This document shows positions 1-8,587 of a DNA stretch of 64,000 bases, piece by piece (position 1 is the first letter of the stretch; the number at the start of each line of letters is the position of its first letter). This DNA is from Pectobacterium brasiliense (GTDB taxonomy: Bacteria > Pseudomonadota > Gammaproteobacteria > Enterobacterales > Enterobacteriaceae): NCBI RefSeq assembly GCF_016950255.1, contig NZ_JACGFN010000003.1, positions 124,001-188,000 on the forward strand, in the 5' to 3' direction. A model generated the notes under the pieces. That model saw nothing but the letters and a program-made list of their open reading frames with translations, did not search any database and had not been told where the DNA came from. The position numbers were made by a program, and so were the translations under genes.

Positions 1-375
1 CTTAGCGAAGATTTCCAACGTACGGTCGAGCGGTTTCTGGCGCTGCAAACGCTGGGAACGGAGAACGCACGGCAGGATGCCCGACTGTTAAAAAGCGTGG
101 TGCTGGAACAGCCGATGCCGTCAGTCGAGGTATTAAACGGCGGGCTGGCCATTTTGCGCGAAGCGGATTTACGCCAGCCGTTAGCCGACTTGGCCGTGCC
201 ATTCCTGCGGCTCTATGGTGCGTTAGACGGGCTGGTGCCGCGTAAGGTTGCCGGATTGCTGGATGACCAGTGGCCGAACTCAACCTCAGTCGTCATTCCA
301 AAGGCCGCGCATGCGCCGTTTATCTCGCACCCTGATGCCTTTACCGAGCAGGTGATCGCGTTCGCGCAGGCGTAG
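1..375 (+). CDS. bioH: Pimeloyl-ACP methyl ester esterase BioH, C-terminal part
   Basis: This is the 3' end of an alpha/beta-hydrolase read in frame 1 to the TAG at 373-375; the N-terminal half, including the nucleophile serine, lies outside the window. The visible part has the two other triad positions, Asp in [10 protein letters not shown] and His in [10 protein letters not shown], and the stretch [16 protein letters not shown] typical of enterobacterial BioH. The family cleaves the methyl ester of pimeloyl-ACP in the cytoplasm, closing the disguised fatty-acid route to biotin. In E. coli bioH lies close to yhgF/tex, which here sits 22 kb downstream, so accessory genes separate a normally compact neighbourhood. 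Confidence 0.9.
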   Translation, partial: LSEDFQRTVERFLALQTLGTENARQDARLLKSVVLEQPMPSVEVLNGGLAILREADLRQPLADLAVPFLRLYGALDGLVPRKVAGLLDDQWPNSTSVVIPKAAHAPFISHPDAFTEQVIAFAQA

Positions 376-392
376 CCGACGATAATTTACAT

Positions 393-416
393 TTTCTCCT
401 CAATTTCTCCACGATT
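393..416 (+). promoter_or_regulatory. Candidate BaeR-like direct repeat in the acrD promoter region
   Basis: TTTCTCC occurs at 393-399 and again at 404-410, an 11-bp period of one helical turn. The second copy continues as TTTCTCCACGATT, which resembles the 5' part of the enterobacterial BaeR box (TTTTTCTCCATDATTGGC) with its 3' end degenerate. BaeR is known to activate acrD in enterobacteria. The match is by eye only. Confidence 0.35.
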
Positions 417-556
417 TAGCCGACATCGACAGTTAAGGTAATTCGGCACCCTGTGCGCAGGGGGTCTCTGGGTTGAATGAATCCGATTTCGAACGATTAT
501 AAATAGGCTGCTCGTGAAGCAGCCACGTTAAAATATGGCTGAGGAGTGTTGGAGAG

Positions 557-3500
557 ATGGCGAACTTTTTTGTCGACCGTCCCATTTTTGCGTGGGTGCT
601 GGCTATCCTTCTCAGCCTTTGCGGTATGTTGGCGATCAAGTCATTGCCGCTGGAACAGTATCCCGATCTGGCTCCGCCCAGCGTGCGGATCACGGCGAGC
701 TACCCCGGCGCGTCGGCGCAGACGCTGGAAAATACCGTCACACAGGTTATTGAGCAGAGCATGACCGGGCTGGATAACCTGATGTACATGTCCTCGGACA
801 GCAGCAACACTGGGCAAGCCAGAGTCATGCTGACCTTTGAGGCCGGCACCGACCCCGATGAAGCTCGCCAGCAGGTGCAAAACCAGCTTCAATCCGCTAT
901 CCGCAAGCTGCCGCAGGACGTCCAGCAGCAGGGCGTCACCGTGAGTAAAACCGGCGATACCAATATTCTGATGGTCGCGTTTGTTTCTACCGATGGCAGC
1001 ATGGACAAGCAGGATATCGCCGATTATGTCGCGACGAATATTCAGGAACCGATTAGCCGTATCAGCGGGGTGGGCGAGGTTTCTGCGTATGGATCGCAGT
1101 ATGCGATGCGCATCTGGCTGGATCCGGCCAAACTGATGGATTATGCGTTGACCACCAGCGACGTAGTGCGGGCGATTGAATCGCAGAACAGTCAGGTCTC
1201 GGTAGGGCAGGTCGGCGGCGTGCCATCTGTGGATAATCAGGTGCTTAATGCGACAATCAACGCGCAGTCGCTGTTAGAGACGCCGCAGCAGTTTCGCGAT
1301 ATCACGCTGCGCGTCAAGCAGGATGGTTCCGCCGTGACGTTAGCTAACGTTGCAGAAGTCGAACTGGGCGCGGAACGCTATGATTTTCTCAGTCGTTTCA
1401 ACGGCCAGTCCGCCTCTGGTCTGGGAGTGACGCTGGCGTCCGGTGCGAATGAGCTGGAAACCGATAAGCGGGTCAGAGAACGTATCGAGGAGCTGTCGCA
1501 GTACTTCCCGCACGGGCTGGAAGCCAAAATCGCTTTCGAAACCTCCCCTTTTGTTAAAGCCTCTATCACCGATGTGGTGAAAACTCTGTTCGAAGCGGTG
1601 CTGCTGGTCTTTCTGGTTATGTACCTGTTCCTGCAGAATTTCCGCGCCACGCTGATTCCTACTATTGCGGTGCCGGTGGTATTGCTCGGCACGTTTGCCG
1701 TGCTGTATGCCTTCGGCTTTAGCCTGAATACGCTGACGATGTTCGCGATGGTGCTGGCGATTGGTCTGTTGGTCGACGATGCCATTGTGGTGGTGGAAAA
1801 CGTAGAGCGTGTGATGAGCGAGGAAGGGCTCTCACCACGTGAGGCGACGCGAAAATCGATGGGGCAGGTGCAAGGGGCGTTGGTCGGGATCGCGCTGGTG
1901 CTGTCCGCCGTATTTGTGCCGATGGCCTTCTTTGGCGGCACGACGGGAGCGATTTACCGCCAATTCTCCATCACGATTGTGACCTCAATGATTCTGTCTG
2001 TGCTGGTGGCGATGACGCTGACGCCCGCGCTGTGCGCGACGCTGCTCAAGCCGCTTGCTAAAGGCCAACATCACGGCCGTAAAGGATTCTTCGGTTGGTT
2101 TAACCGCAGCTTTACCCGTACGTCGCTGAAGTATGAGCGTGGTGTCGGCAAGATATTGATCAGCAGCGGGCGCTGGCTGCTGCTGTATATGGGCATCATC
2201 GGGATTATGGCCTTCCTGTTCTTCCGGCTACCGACCTCATTTCTGCCGCAGGAAGATCGCGGTGTGTTCACGACACAAGTGCAGCTCCCGCCGGGCTCGA
2301 CGCAGCAGCAGACCTTACAGGTGGTCAACAAGATCGAGCAGTATTATCTCACGCAGGAAAAAGACAATGTGACGTCCGTGTTTTCCACCATTGGCTCAGG
2401 GCCGGGCGGAAATGGGCAGAACGTAGCGCGGCTGTTTGTACGTCTTAAAGACTGGGGTGAACGCACCACGCCGGAGAGCAGTTCGTTTGCGGTGATCGAA
2501 CGCGCAACCAAAGCCTTTCGTTCTATTAAGGAAGCGCGGGTGTTCGCCAGTAGCCCGCCGTCAATTAACGGGTTAGGTAGCGCCGCCGGTTTCGCCATGC
2601 GGTTACAAGATCGCGCGGGACTGGGACACGATGCGTTGATGGCGGCGCGGGATCAGCTGTTAAATATGGCTGATAGCAACCCCGAACTGACGCGCGTGCG
2701 CCACAACGGTCTGGATGATAGCGCGCAGTTGCGCATTCATATCGATCAGCGTAAAGCACAGTCGCTGGGCGTATCGGTGGATGACATTAACAGCACGCTG
2801 AAAACGGGGTGGGGTTCTACCTATGTGAATGACTTCCTTGACCGTGGCCGGGTGAAGAAAGTCTACGTTCAGGCGGCGGCGAAGTTCCGCATGCTGCCGG
2901 ACGATGTCAGCAAATGGTATGTGCGCAACAACAGCGGCGGCATGGTGCCATTCAGCGCATTTGCGCAAACCGCCTGGGAAACCGGCTCGCCGCGCCTTGA
3001 ACGTTACAACGGCTATTCCTCGCTGGAGATTGTCGGCGAGGCGACGCCGGGCGTCAGTACCGGCACGGCGATGAATGTCATGGAATCGCTGGTGGCGCAA
3101 TTGCCGGAAGGCTTTGGATTACAGTGGACGGGTATGTCGTTGCAGGAGCGATTGAGCGGGGTGCAGGCACCGGCGCTGTATGCCATTTCGCTGCTGGTGG
3201 TGTTCCTGTGTCTGGCCGCGCTCTATGAAAGCTGGACGGTGCCGTTCTCCGTCATGCTGGTGGTGCCGATGGGCGTGTTGGGGGCGCTGGTGGCAACCTT
3301 GGCGCGCGGTCTGGAAAACGATGTCTATTTTCAGGTTGGGCTACTGACGGTGGTCGGGCTATCGGCGAAGAACGCCATCCTGATAGTGGAATTCGCCAAC
3401 GAGATGAACCAGAAAGGGAAGGATTTGGTTGAGGCCACGCTGGAGGCTTCCCGCCAGCGGCTGCGGCCGATCTTGATGACGTCACTGGCGTTTATTTTCG

Positions 3501-3673
3501 GTGTCTTACCGATGGCGACCAGCAGCGGTGCAGGCTCGGCCAGCCAGCATGCGGTGGGAACGGGCGTGATAGGCGGGATGCTGGCTGCTACCTTCCTCGC
3601 CATTTTCTTCGTGCCGCTGTTCTTTGTCGTCGTACGCCGCCGCTTTCCGTTAAAGGAGAAAGCACCGGAGTAG
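557..3673 (+). CDS. acrD: AcrD-like RND multidrug efflux transporter
   Basis: A full-length 1038-residue inner-membrane proton/drug antiporter of the HAE1 RND family. The N-terminus [17 protein letters not shown], the proton-relay pair D407-D408 in [16 protein letters not shown] and the second-half segment [21 protein letters not shown] are all present. Overall sequence is much closer to AcrD than to AcrB as I recall them; AcrD-type pumps export aminoglycosides and other hydrophilic or amphiphilic drugs through TolC. The ATG at 557 follows GGAGAG. There is no adjacent membrane-fusion gene, as for E. coli acrD, which borrows AcrA. The leader contains a small hairpin (506-524, GGCTGCT/AGCAGCC). 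The location next to bioH differs from E. coli. Confidence 0.9.
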   Translation: MANFFVDRPIFAWVLAILLSLCGMLAIKSLPLEQYPDLAPPSVRITASYPGASAQTLENTVTQVIEQSMTGLDNLMYMSSDSSNTGQARVMLTFEAGTDPDEARQQVQNQLQSAIRKLPQDVQQQGVTVSKTGDTNILMVAFVSTDGSMDKQDIADYVATNIQEPISRISGVGEVSAYGSQYAMRIWLDPAKLMDYALTTSDVVRAIESQNSQVSVGQVGGVPSVDNQVLNATINAQSLLETPQQFRDITLRVKQDGSAVTLANVAEVELGAERYDFLSRFNGQSASGLGVTLASGANELETDKRVRERIEELSQYFPHGLEAKIAFETSPFVKASITDVVKTLFEAVLLVFLVMYLFLQNFRATLIPTIAVPVVLLGTFAVLYAFGFSLNTLTMFAMVLAIGLLVDDAIVVVENVERVMSEEGLSPREATRKSMGQVQGALVGIALVLSAVFVPMAFFGGTTGAIYRQFSITIVTSMILSVLVAMTLTPALCATLLKPLAKGQHHGRKGFFGWFNRSFTRTSLKYERGVGKILISSGRWLLLYMGIIGIMAFLFFRLPTSFLPQEDRGVFTTQVQLPPGSTQQQTLQVVNKIEQYYLTQEKDNVTSVFSTIGSGPGGNGQNVARLFVRLKDWGERTTPESSSFAVIERATKAFRSIKEARVFASSPPSINGLGSAAGFAMRLQDRAGLGHDALMAARDQLLNMADSNPELTRVRHNGLDDSAQLRIHIDQRKAQSLGVSVDDINSTLKTGWGSTYVNDFLDRGRVKKVYVQAAAKFRMLPDDVSKWYVRNNSGGMVPFSAFAQTAWETGSPRLERYNGYSSLEIVGEATPGVSTGTAMNVMESLVAQLPEGFGLQWTGMSLQERLSGVQAPALYAISLLVVFLCLAALYESWTVPFSVMLVVPMGVLGALVATLARGLENDVYFQVGLLTVVGLSAKNAILIVEFANEMNQKGKDLVEATLEASRQRLRPILMTSLAFIFGVLPMATSSGAGSASQHAVGTGVIGGMLAATFLAIFFVPLFFVVVRRRFPLKEKAPE

Positions 3674-3756
3674 GGTAATAGTCGACATTTCCTGACGACC
3701 TGATGGCATTCGTCAATGGTGGTTTGCTGGGTGTCCATAAACAACACTATTTAGTC

Positions 3757-3789
3757 CGAACTGTTCATTTCTTCACGCTGAACAGTTCG
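3757..3789. repeat. 33-bp perfect dyad upstream of the LysE-family gene
   Basis: CGAACTGTTCA (3757-3767) and TGAACAGTTCG (3779-3789) form an exact 11-bp inverted repeat with an 11-nt spacer, ending 30 bp before the LysE-family ATG. The arms are centred two helical turns apart, which fits a dimeric regulator. No U-run follows, so it is unlikely to be the acrD terminator. Confidence 0.5.
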
Positions 3790-3819
3790 CTCTAATACCT
3801 CTGTAAAAGAGGAGAGGTT

Positions 3820-4434
3820 ATGGACATCACAGTATGGTTTTACTTCGCACTTGCCTGTTGCGGCCTTGCTCTGACCCCTGGGCCGAATGCGTTACTGGTC
3901 ATCACGCACAGTATTCGATTCGGGCCTGCTATCACCCTGTATACCATTTGGGGTGGCATACTGGCCTTCGCGCTGCTGATGGTTGTGTCCCTGTTTGGCA
4001 TTGACGTGTTGCTTACCATGTACCCTGCTTTCCTGACTTACATAAAATTTGCCGGCGGCATGTATCTTATCTGGCTGGGTTTCAGGCAGTGGCGGTTAAG
4101 GACGCTGCCTATCAGTGAATCTGCGCCAGTGGTGGCATCAATAAATCGGTTATCCCTTTTTACTCAGGGTGCCGCGTCGGCAGGGGCGAATCCGAAAGTC
4201 TTTTTATTCTTTGGGGCGTTTCTCTCTCAATTTATCGATCCGACAAAGGACACATTGCTGCAATTTGTCGTGATGGTTGCCACCTTTGTCGCCGTGGAGT
4301 TTCTGGTTGAACTGGCTATCAACCTAACGGCGGGGCGATTTCGGGTTTATCTTGCAGAGCATGGCAAAGCCTTTAGCATGGTTTGCGGTGCCATCTTTAT
4401 GACGATTGGCGGACTGGTGTTGTTTATGCAGTAA
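3820..4434 (+). CDS. LysE/RhtB-family amino-acid exporter
   Basis: A 204-residue polytopic membrane protein with the family's N-terminal pattern ALTPGPNALLVI, five to six hydrophobic segments and the usual length of about 205 residues. LysE/RhtB proteins export amino acids or related metabolites across the inner membrane. The substrate cannot be read from the sequence. The ATG at 3820 follows AGAGGAGAGG. The gene stands alone between acrD and an AraC-type regulator that starts 106 bp downstream on the same strand; that regulator could control it, but this is inference. A strong dyad lies just upstream. Confidence 0.85.
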   Translation: MDITVWFYFALACCGLALTPGPNALLVITHSIRFGPAITLYTIWGGILAFALLMVVSLFGIDVLLTMYPAFLTYIKFAGGMYLIWLGFRQWRLRTLPISESAPVVASINRLSLFTQGAASAGANPKVFLFFGAFLSQFIDPTKDTLLQFVVMVATFVAVEFLVELAINLTAGRFRVYLAEHGKAFSMVCGAIFMTIGGLVLFMQ

Positions 4435-4540
4435 GCGGTGGGTCTTGCGCTAAAAAGCCGCTTTCCCTCGCTGAGCGTTAAAATAGGGTTATCTCTGTCT
4501 GGATTGCGTTGTCGCGATCCGCTTTTTGAGCAGGCGTAAC

Positions 4541-5524
4541 ATGGTCAATCCCCAGATAAAATTCGTTCTGCTGCTGATGCCGGGTTTTTCCCTTCTGTCG
4601 GTCGGTGGATTTCTCGATAAGCTGCGGTTCTCCAGCGATGAGGAAGACTATAGTCGTCAGGTGAACTGTTCCTGGACGCTGACGACGCTGGATAACCAGC
4701 CTGTGAAAGCCAGCTGTGGGGCCGTGCTGGTGCCAGACGAGGCGGTTTCAGCGCGGAAAATCCATGCTGAAAACTGCGATTATTTCGTCATTTTCGGTGG
4801 GAATACACCCGCCAAAGTCATGTCTGATACCGCCTCTTATCTCCCCTTGCTGCGGCACCTTCGGCGCAGCAAGATCCCGCTGGTGAGTGTCGATAATGCC
4901 GCCTTTCTGCTTGCGGAGACGGGGTTTTCTGGCAAACGCATTCTGGTTCACTGGCGTCATTTTGGTGAGTTTAAAGCGCTTTTTCCGTCTATTACCCCCG
5001 TTACGGACAGGAACGTCATGGAGGAAGGCGGTATCTATTCCTGCCCCGGCGGCAGTGCCACCATCGAGCTGGCAGCCTTTCTGCTGGAAAAAAAGCTGGG
5101 AAGAGAACGGGCTATCAAGGGATTGTCAGATATGTTGGTCGGTGGGTTTGTTCCTCCGTCTAGCCTGACATGGAACAGCCCTGAGCTTGAAGGCGCGCCG
5201 ACGTCGGTACGACGGGCGCTGACTATCATGCGCCAGAGTCTGGCAAGCAGGCTAACTTCTGAGGATATTGCTCAGCGCAGCGGCCTGTCGCGGAGACAGC
5301 TGGATAGATCGCTGCAAAAGCGCATTGGCCGTACCATCCAGCAGACGTACATGGACATGAAGATCGCTCAGGCCTGTTGGCTGATGCTGCGGACTTCCCG
5401 CACCTTGTCCCAAATTGCGGCAGATACCGGCTTTGCCGATCCCAGTCATCTGAGCCGTATTTTCCGGCAGCATCTGGGGATGGCGCCCGGAAAGTGGCGT
5501 CGGGAGAATGCATTTGAAACGTAA
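4541..5524 (+). CDS. GlxA-family AraC-type transcriptional regulator
   Basis: A 327-residue protein with an N-terminal DJ-1/PfpI-like (GATase1) domain (about 1-190) and a C-terminal AraC double helix-turn-helix (about 225-325; SEDIAQRSGLSRRQLDR and ADTGFADPSHLSRIFRQ). The nucleophile-elbow position reads SVDNAAFLLAETG, without the cysteine of active PfpI enzymes, as expected for a sensor domain. The ATG at 4541 is preferred; a TTG at 4526 is in frame but has no better ribosome site. GlxA-like regulators often control amine or amino-acid metabolism. The nearest candidate target is the upstream LysE-family exporter. The ligand is unknown. Confidence 0.8.
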   Translation: MVNPQIKFVLLLMPGFSLLSVGGFLDKLRFSSDEEDYSRQVNCSWTLTTLDNQPVKASCGAVLVPDEAVSARKIHAENCDYFVIFGGNTPAKVMSDTASYLPLLRHLRRSKIPLVSVDNAAFLLAETGFSGKRILVHWRHFGEFKALFPSITPVTDRNVMEEGGIYSCPGGSATIELAAFLLEKKLGRERAIKGLSDMLVGGFVPPSSLTWNSPELEGAPTSVRRALTIMRQSLASRLTSEDIAQRSGLSRRQLDRSLQKRIGRTIQQTYMDMKIAQACWLMLRTSRTLSQIAADTGFADPSHLSRIFRQHLGMAPGKWRRENAFET

Positions 5525-5610
5525 CAGCCAGATTGTATTTGTTATTGAAAATAGATGTAGATGCAATAATTTATGGGTAAATTCATCAAACTGTAAAAAA
5601 AGGTAACTAC

Positions 5611-5647
5611 GTTATGTCCTGCTAAACTACGCAACCAAGGACATAAC
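5611..5647 (+). promoter_or_regulatory. Hairpin covering the ribosome-binding site of the alkaline phosphatase gene
   Basis: GTTATGTCCT (5611-5620) pairs perfectly with AGGACATAAC (5638-5647) across a 17-nt loop. The right arm contains the Shine-Dalgarno AGGA (5638-5641), and the start codon follows at 5649. In RNA the stem would hide the ribosome site; in DNA the same dyad could be an operator. Which applies cannot be told by eye. Confidence 0.55.
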
Positions 5648-5648
5648 A

Positions 5649-7394
5649 ATGAAAGCTCGCTGGTTACTGCCTTTACTGATTTCTGCTGCGCTGCCAGGAA
5701 TGGTGCAGGCTCAGGCCATTTATCCCATTGACCGCGCCACCATGTTGGCGGGCGGGAAATTCGATTTTAAAGTCGAGTTTGATGAAGTACTTAAGCCTGA
5801 AGATATTCGCATTCTGATCAACGGCAAGGATTACCAGCAGGTGCTGGGCAAAACGGCATCGTTTGTTGAGCGTGAAGACGGCGGCAACGCGTCCACGATC
5901 TGGCTGCGAGACGTGAACTTGCCGGAAGCGGGCAAGTATGTGGTAGAGGCGGAAGCCAAAGGCAAAAAGACGCAGGTGAACTGGGACGTGTATTCCGCGT
6001 CCGGCACGCGTAAAGCCAAAAACGTGATTCTGTTCATCGGCGATGGCCTGTCCGTTGCGCACCGCACTGGCGCGCGCATCCTGTCCAAAGGGGTGACGGA
6101 AGGGAAAGCGGACGGTCGTCTGGCGATTGATGACCTGCAATATATGGCGTTTGCCGGTACGTCCAGTACCGACTCTATCGCGGCCGATAGCGCCAACACC
6201 ATGAGCGCCTATATGACCGGCCACAAATCCGGTGTGAATGCGCTGGGTGTCTACGTCAGCCGTAGCAAAAATTCACTGGATCACCCAAAGCAGGAAACGC
6301 TGGGTGAGCTGTTAACCCGTTCTACCAAAATGTCTGTCGGCGTCGTCAGCGATGCTGAACTTCAAGACGCTACGCCAGCGGCGGTCGTCTCTCACACGCG
6401 TCGTCGTGCGGATAAAGCCGAAATCGTTGAGATGTTCTACAACGTGCAGCCTACGGTCATGCTGGGCGGCGGTTCTGCCTATTTCCTGCCAAAAAGCACG
6501 CCGGGTTCTAAGCGTAAAGACGAAACCAACTACGTTGAGAAATTCCAGCAGGCGGGCTATTCACTGGTTACCGATGCGGATTCACTGAAGAAAAATGCTG
6601 CGCAGGCGACCAAGCTGCTGGGGCTGTTCCACACTGGCAACATGGATGGCGTGATGGATCGTCGCTTCCTGAAAAATGACGTTGCCAAGAAATTCCCGAA
6701 CCAGCCTGACCTGACCGACATGACGCAGGCGGCGCTGGATGTGCTGTCCAAAAACCAGGATGGCTTCTTCCTGATGGTGGAATCTGCGCTGATCGACAAA
6801 GCGTCCCACCCGCTGGATTGGGAACGTGCTTTCACGAACACCATCATGCTGGATCAGTCTGTCGCCATCGCCAAGAAATTTGCCGAGAAAAACCCAGACA
6901 CGATGATTATCGTGACGGGTGACCATACGCATGGCCTGTCTATCATCGGTACTGTGGACGACAGCAAGCCGGGCACCGAGATGCGTGAGAAGGTTGGCGT
7001 GTATGAAGATGCGGGCTATCCGAACTATAAGGATGCCAACAAAGACGGCTACCCGGATGACCTGAACGTTTCTAAACGTCTGGCGGTGTTCTTCAACAAC
7101 TTCCCTGACTATTACGAGACGTTCCGTCCGAAGCTGGATAACCAGTTCGTTCCTGCTATCAAGAACGAAAAAGATGAATATGTCGCCAACAAAGCCTATG
7201 AGAAAGTGCCGGGCGCGGTATTCCGCGAAGGGATCCTGCCACGCTCTTCCGACACGGGTGTTCATGCCGTTGACGACATGGTGATTCAGGCGAGCGGCCC
7301 AGGTGCAGAGCGTATCCGTGGTTACATGGAAAACACCGATCTGTTCCGGGTGATTGTTGATGCACTGGCGGTGAAACCGCAGGACAAAAAGTAA
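5649..7394 (+). CDS. Secreted alkaline phosphatase
   Basis: A 581-residue protein with a signal peptide (about 1-22, ending MVQAQA) and the alkaline phosphatase fold's metal-site motifs: D132 in ILFIGDGLS, nucleophile S181 in DSANT, E378/D383/H387 in ESALIDKASH, D425/H426/H428 in TGDHTHG and H539 in DTGVHAVDD. The family is a periplasmic phosphomonoesterase using two Zn and one Mg. It is longer than E. coli PhoA (about 470). Extra features are an N-terminal domain of about 110 residues before the catalytic core and a calcium-loop-like DANKDGYPDD at 462-471. An intrinsic terminator lies 34 bp after the stop. No convincing Pho box was seen; the leader hairpin suggests translational or operator control. 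Confidence 0.85.
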   Translation: MKARWLLPLLISAALPGMVQAQAIYPIDRATMLAGGKFDFKVEFDEVLKPEDIRILINGKDYQQVLGKTASFVEREDGGNASTIWLRDVNLPEAGKYVVEAEAKGKKTQVNWDVYSASGTRKAKNVILFIGDGLSVAHRTGARILSKGVTEGKADGRLAIDDLQYMAFAGTSSTDSIAADSANTMSAYMTGHKSGVNALGVYVSRSKNSLDHPKQETLGELLTRSTKMSVGVVSDAELQDATPAAVVSHTRRRADKAEIVEMFYNVQPTVMLGGGSAYFLPKSTPGSKRKDETNYVEKFQQAGYSLVTDADSLKKNAAQATKLLGLFHTGNMDGVMDRRFLKNDVAKKFPNQPDLTDMTQAALDVLSKNQDGFFLMVESALIDKASHPLDWERAFTNTIMLDQSVAIAKKFAEKNPDTMIIVTGDHTHGLSIIGTVDDSKPGTEMREKVGVYEDAGYPNYKDANKDGYPDDLNVSKRLAVFFNNFPDYYETFRPKLDNQFVPAIKNEKDEYVANKAYEKVPGAVFREGILPRSSDTGVHAVDDMVIQASGPGAERIRGYMENTDLFRVIVDALAVKPQDKK

Positions 7395-7406
7395 TCCTAC
7401 GACGCT

Positions 7407-7886
7407 ATGAATAATGCGAAATGCAGCAAAGCGGGGGCGACCCCGCTTTTATTCTCCTGGCTGCGCGTGGTGCTGGCGCTCCTCCTCATCGGTGGTATCG
7501 CCCCGGTAAAAGCCGCGCAGTCTGAACTCTCCTTCGACAAGCTGTACGCCTCTTACGGCGTGCTGGGTCTGGAGTTCTCCAATGAAGTCAAAACGCTCTC
7601 CGGCAAACGGGTAAAAATGCGTGGCTTCATGGCACCGCCCCTCAAGGCGGAGTCACAATTCTTTGTCTTAACCAAAATGCCGATGGCGCTGTGCCCCTTC
7701 TGTTCGTCTGATGCGGACTGGCCTGAAGATATCCTCGTCGTTTACCTCGCCAAGCGTCAGACCTTCGTACAGAACAACACCATGATTGAGGTGGAAGGCG
7801 TACTGGAACACGGATCGTGGACCGACCCTGAAACGGGTTTTGTCAGCCTGCTGCGACTGCGTGAAGCCACGTTCGATACCCTTTAG
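7407..7886 (+). CDS. Periplasmic protein of a zinc-linked ABC operon (DUF3299/PA4066-like)
   Basis: A 159-residue protein with a predicted signal segment (about 18-36, ending VKAA) and a small globular domain containing ALCPFCSSDADWPEDILVVYL. It resembles the PA4066-type protein encoded with the MacB-like ABC system PA4064-PA4065 of Pseudomonas, a Zur-repressed operon. The biochemical role is unknown. It lies 8 bp before the ABC ATPase gene, so the three genes form an operon. The start is uncertain: the ATG at 7407 has no clear Shine-Dalgarno and lies before a strong terminator hairpin (7428-7453); GTG codons at 7467 and 7470 would shorten but keep the hydrophobic segment. Confidence 0.7.
   Translation: MNNAKCSKAGATPLLFSWLRVVLALLLIGGIAPVKAAQSELSFDKLYASYGVLGLEFSNEVKTLSGKRVKMRGFMAPPLKAESQFFVLTKMPMALCPFCSSDADWPEDILVVYLAKRQTFVQNNTMIEVEGVLEHGSWTDPETGFVSLLRLREATFDTL
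7428..7453 (+). terminator. Intrinsic terminator of the alkaline phosphatase gene, inside the next ORF
   Basis: AAAGCGGGG (7428-7436), a GCGA tetraloop and CCCCGCTTT (7441-7449) make a perfect 9-bp stem followed by TATT, so the transcript ends in four U's plus AUU. It lies 34 bp after the phosphatase stop yet within the first codons of the downstream ORF if that starts at 7407. Confidence 0.8.
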
Positions 7887-7894
7887 GAGCGCTG

Positions 7895-8587
7895 ATGGCG
7901 GAGTTATTGATTCAACACCTGAGTGTGACCTTCCCCGATACGTCCGAGGCCGTGCTGGCTATTCCCGCGCTGTCGATTCGTTCTGGCGAGCGGGTCGCGG
8001 TGATGGGGCCTTCCGGTTCCGGTAAGACCACGCTGGTGAATGCTATTACCGGGATGGATCACAGCGGAACGGGCTGTGTGCAGTGGGAAAAACAGGATAT
8101 CTGGCAGATGAACGAAGCGGAACGCGACCGCTGGCGGGCGCAGCATATCGGGCTGGTAATGCAGGATTTCCACCTGTTCCCCGGCTTGAGTGCGATAGAG
8201 AACGTCTTACTGCCTGCGCAGTTTCACCACTGGCGGATCCCTGCGGCGCTCAGGCTGCGGGCGGCAGATTTGCTGGCACAGGTCGGGCTGGATACCGCGA
8301 AACGTCCGATTGAAGTGCTATCACGCGGCGAGAAGCAGCGGGTAGCGGTCGCAAGAGCCTTGCTCAGCAAGCCTGATATCATCATCGCCGATGAGCCCAC
8401 GGCCAGTTTGGATGCGCACAGCGGTGAGCAGATTGCCGATCTGCTGGTGACGCTGGCGCGCGAGAGTCGCGCGACGCTTATCGCGATTACGCACGATGCA
8501 CGTCTGGCTTCACAAATGTCGCGCTGTATTCAACTGGAAAAAGGACGCCTCGTGGCTGACACGCTGTATCAGGAGGCTCGCGCATGA
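7895..8587 (+). CDS. ABC transporter ATP-binding protein (LolD/MacB type, PA4064-like)
   Basis: A 230-residue nucleotide-binding protein. It has Walker A GPSGSGKTT (38-46), the Q-loop in LVMQDFHLFPG, the signature LSRGEKQRVAVARAL, Walker B IIIADEPTASLD and the H-loop AITHD. The length and signature are those of the LolD/MacB/FtsE group, which drives mechanotransmission rather than classic import. It starts with ATG after GGAG and overlaps the permease gene by 4 bp (ATGA), so the two are translationally coupled. The partner's histidine-rich loop points to a role in metal, probably zinc, homeostasis; this is inference from the Pseudomonas PA4063-PA4066 precedent. Confidence 0.85.
   Translation: MAELLIQHLSVTFPDTSEAVLAIPALSIRSGERVAVMGPSGSGKTTLVNAITGMDHSGTGCVQWEKQDIWQMNEAERDRWRAQHIGLVMQDFHLFPGLSAIENVLLPAQFHHWRIPAALRLRAADLLAQVGLDTAKRPIEVLSRGEKQRVAVARALLSKPDIIIADEPTASLDAHSGEQIADLLVTLARESRATLIAITHDARLASQMSRCIQLEKGRLVADTLYQEARA

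Noticed and set aside
1378..1941. A 187-codon open frame antisense to acrD
   Set aside because: It lies fully inside a well-conserved gene, with no start signal or recognisable domain.
5580..5640. Pho box or Zur box before the alkaline phosphatase gene
   Set aside because: Neither consensus fits well; the clear signal there is the hairpin over the ribosome site.
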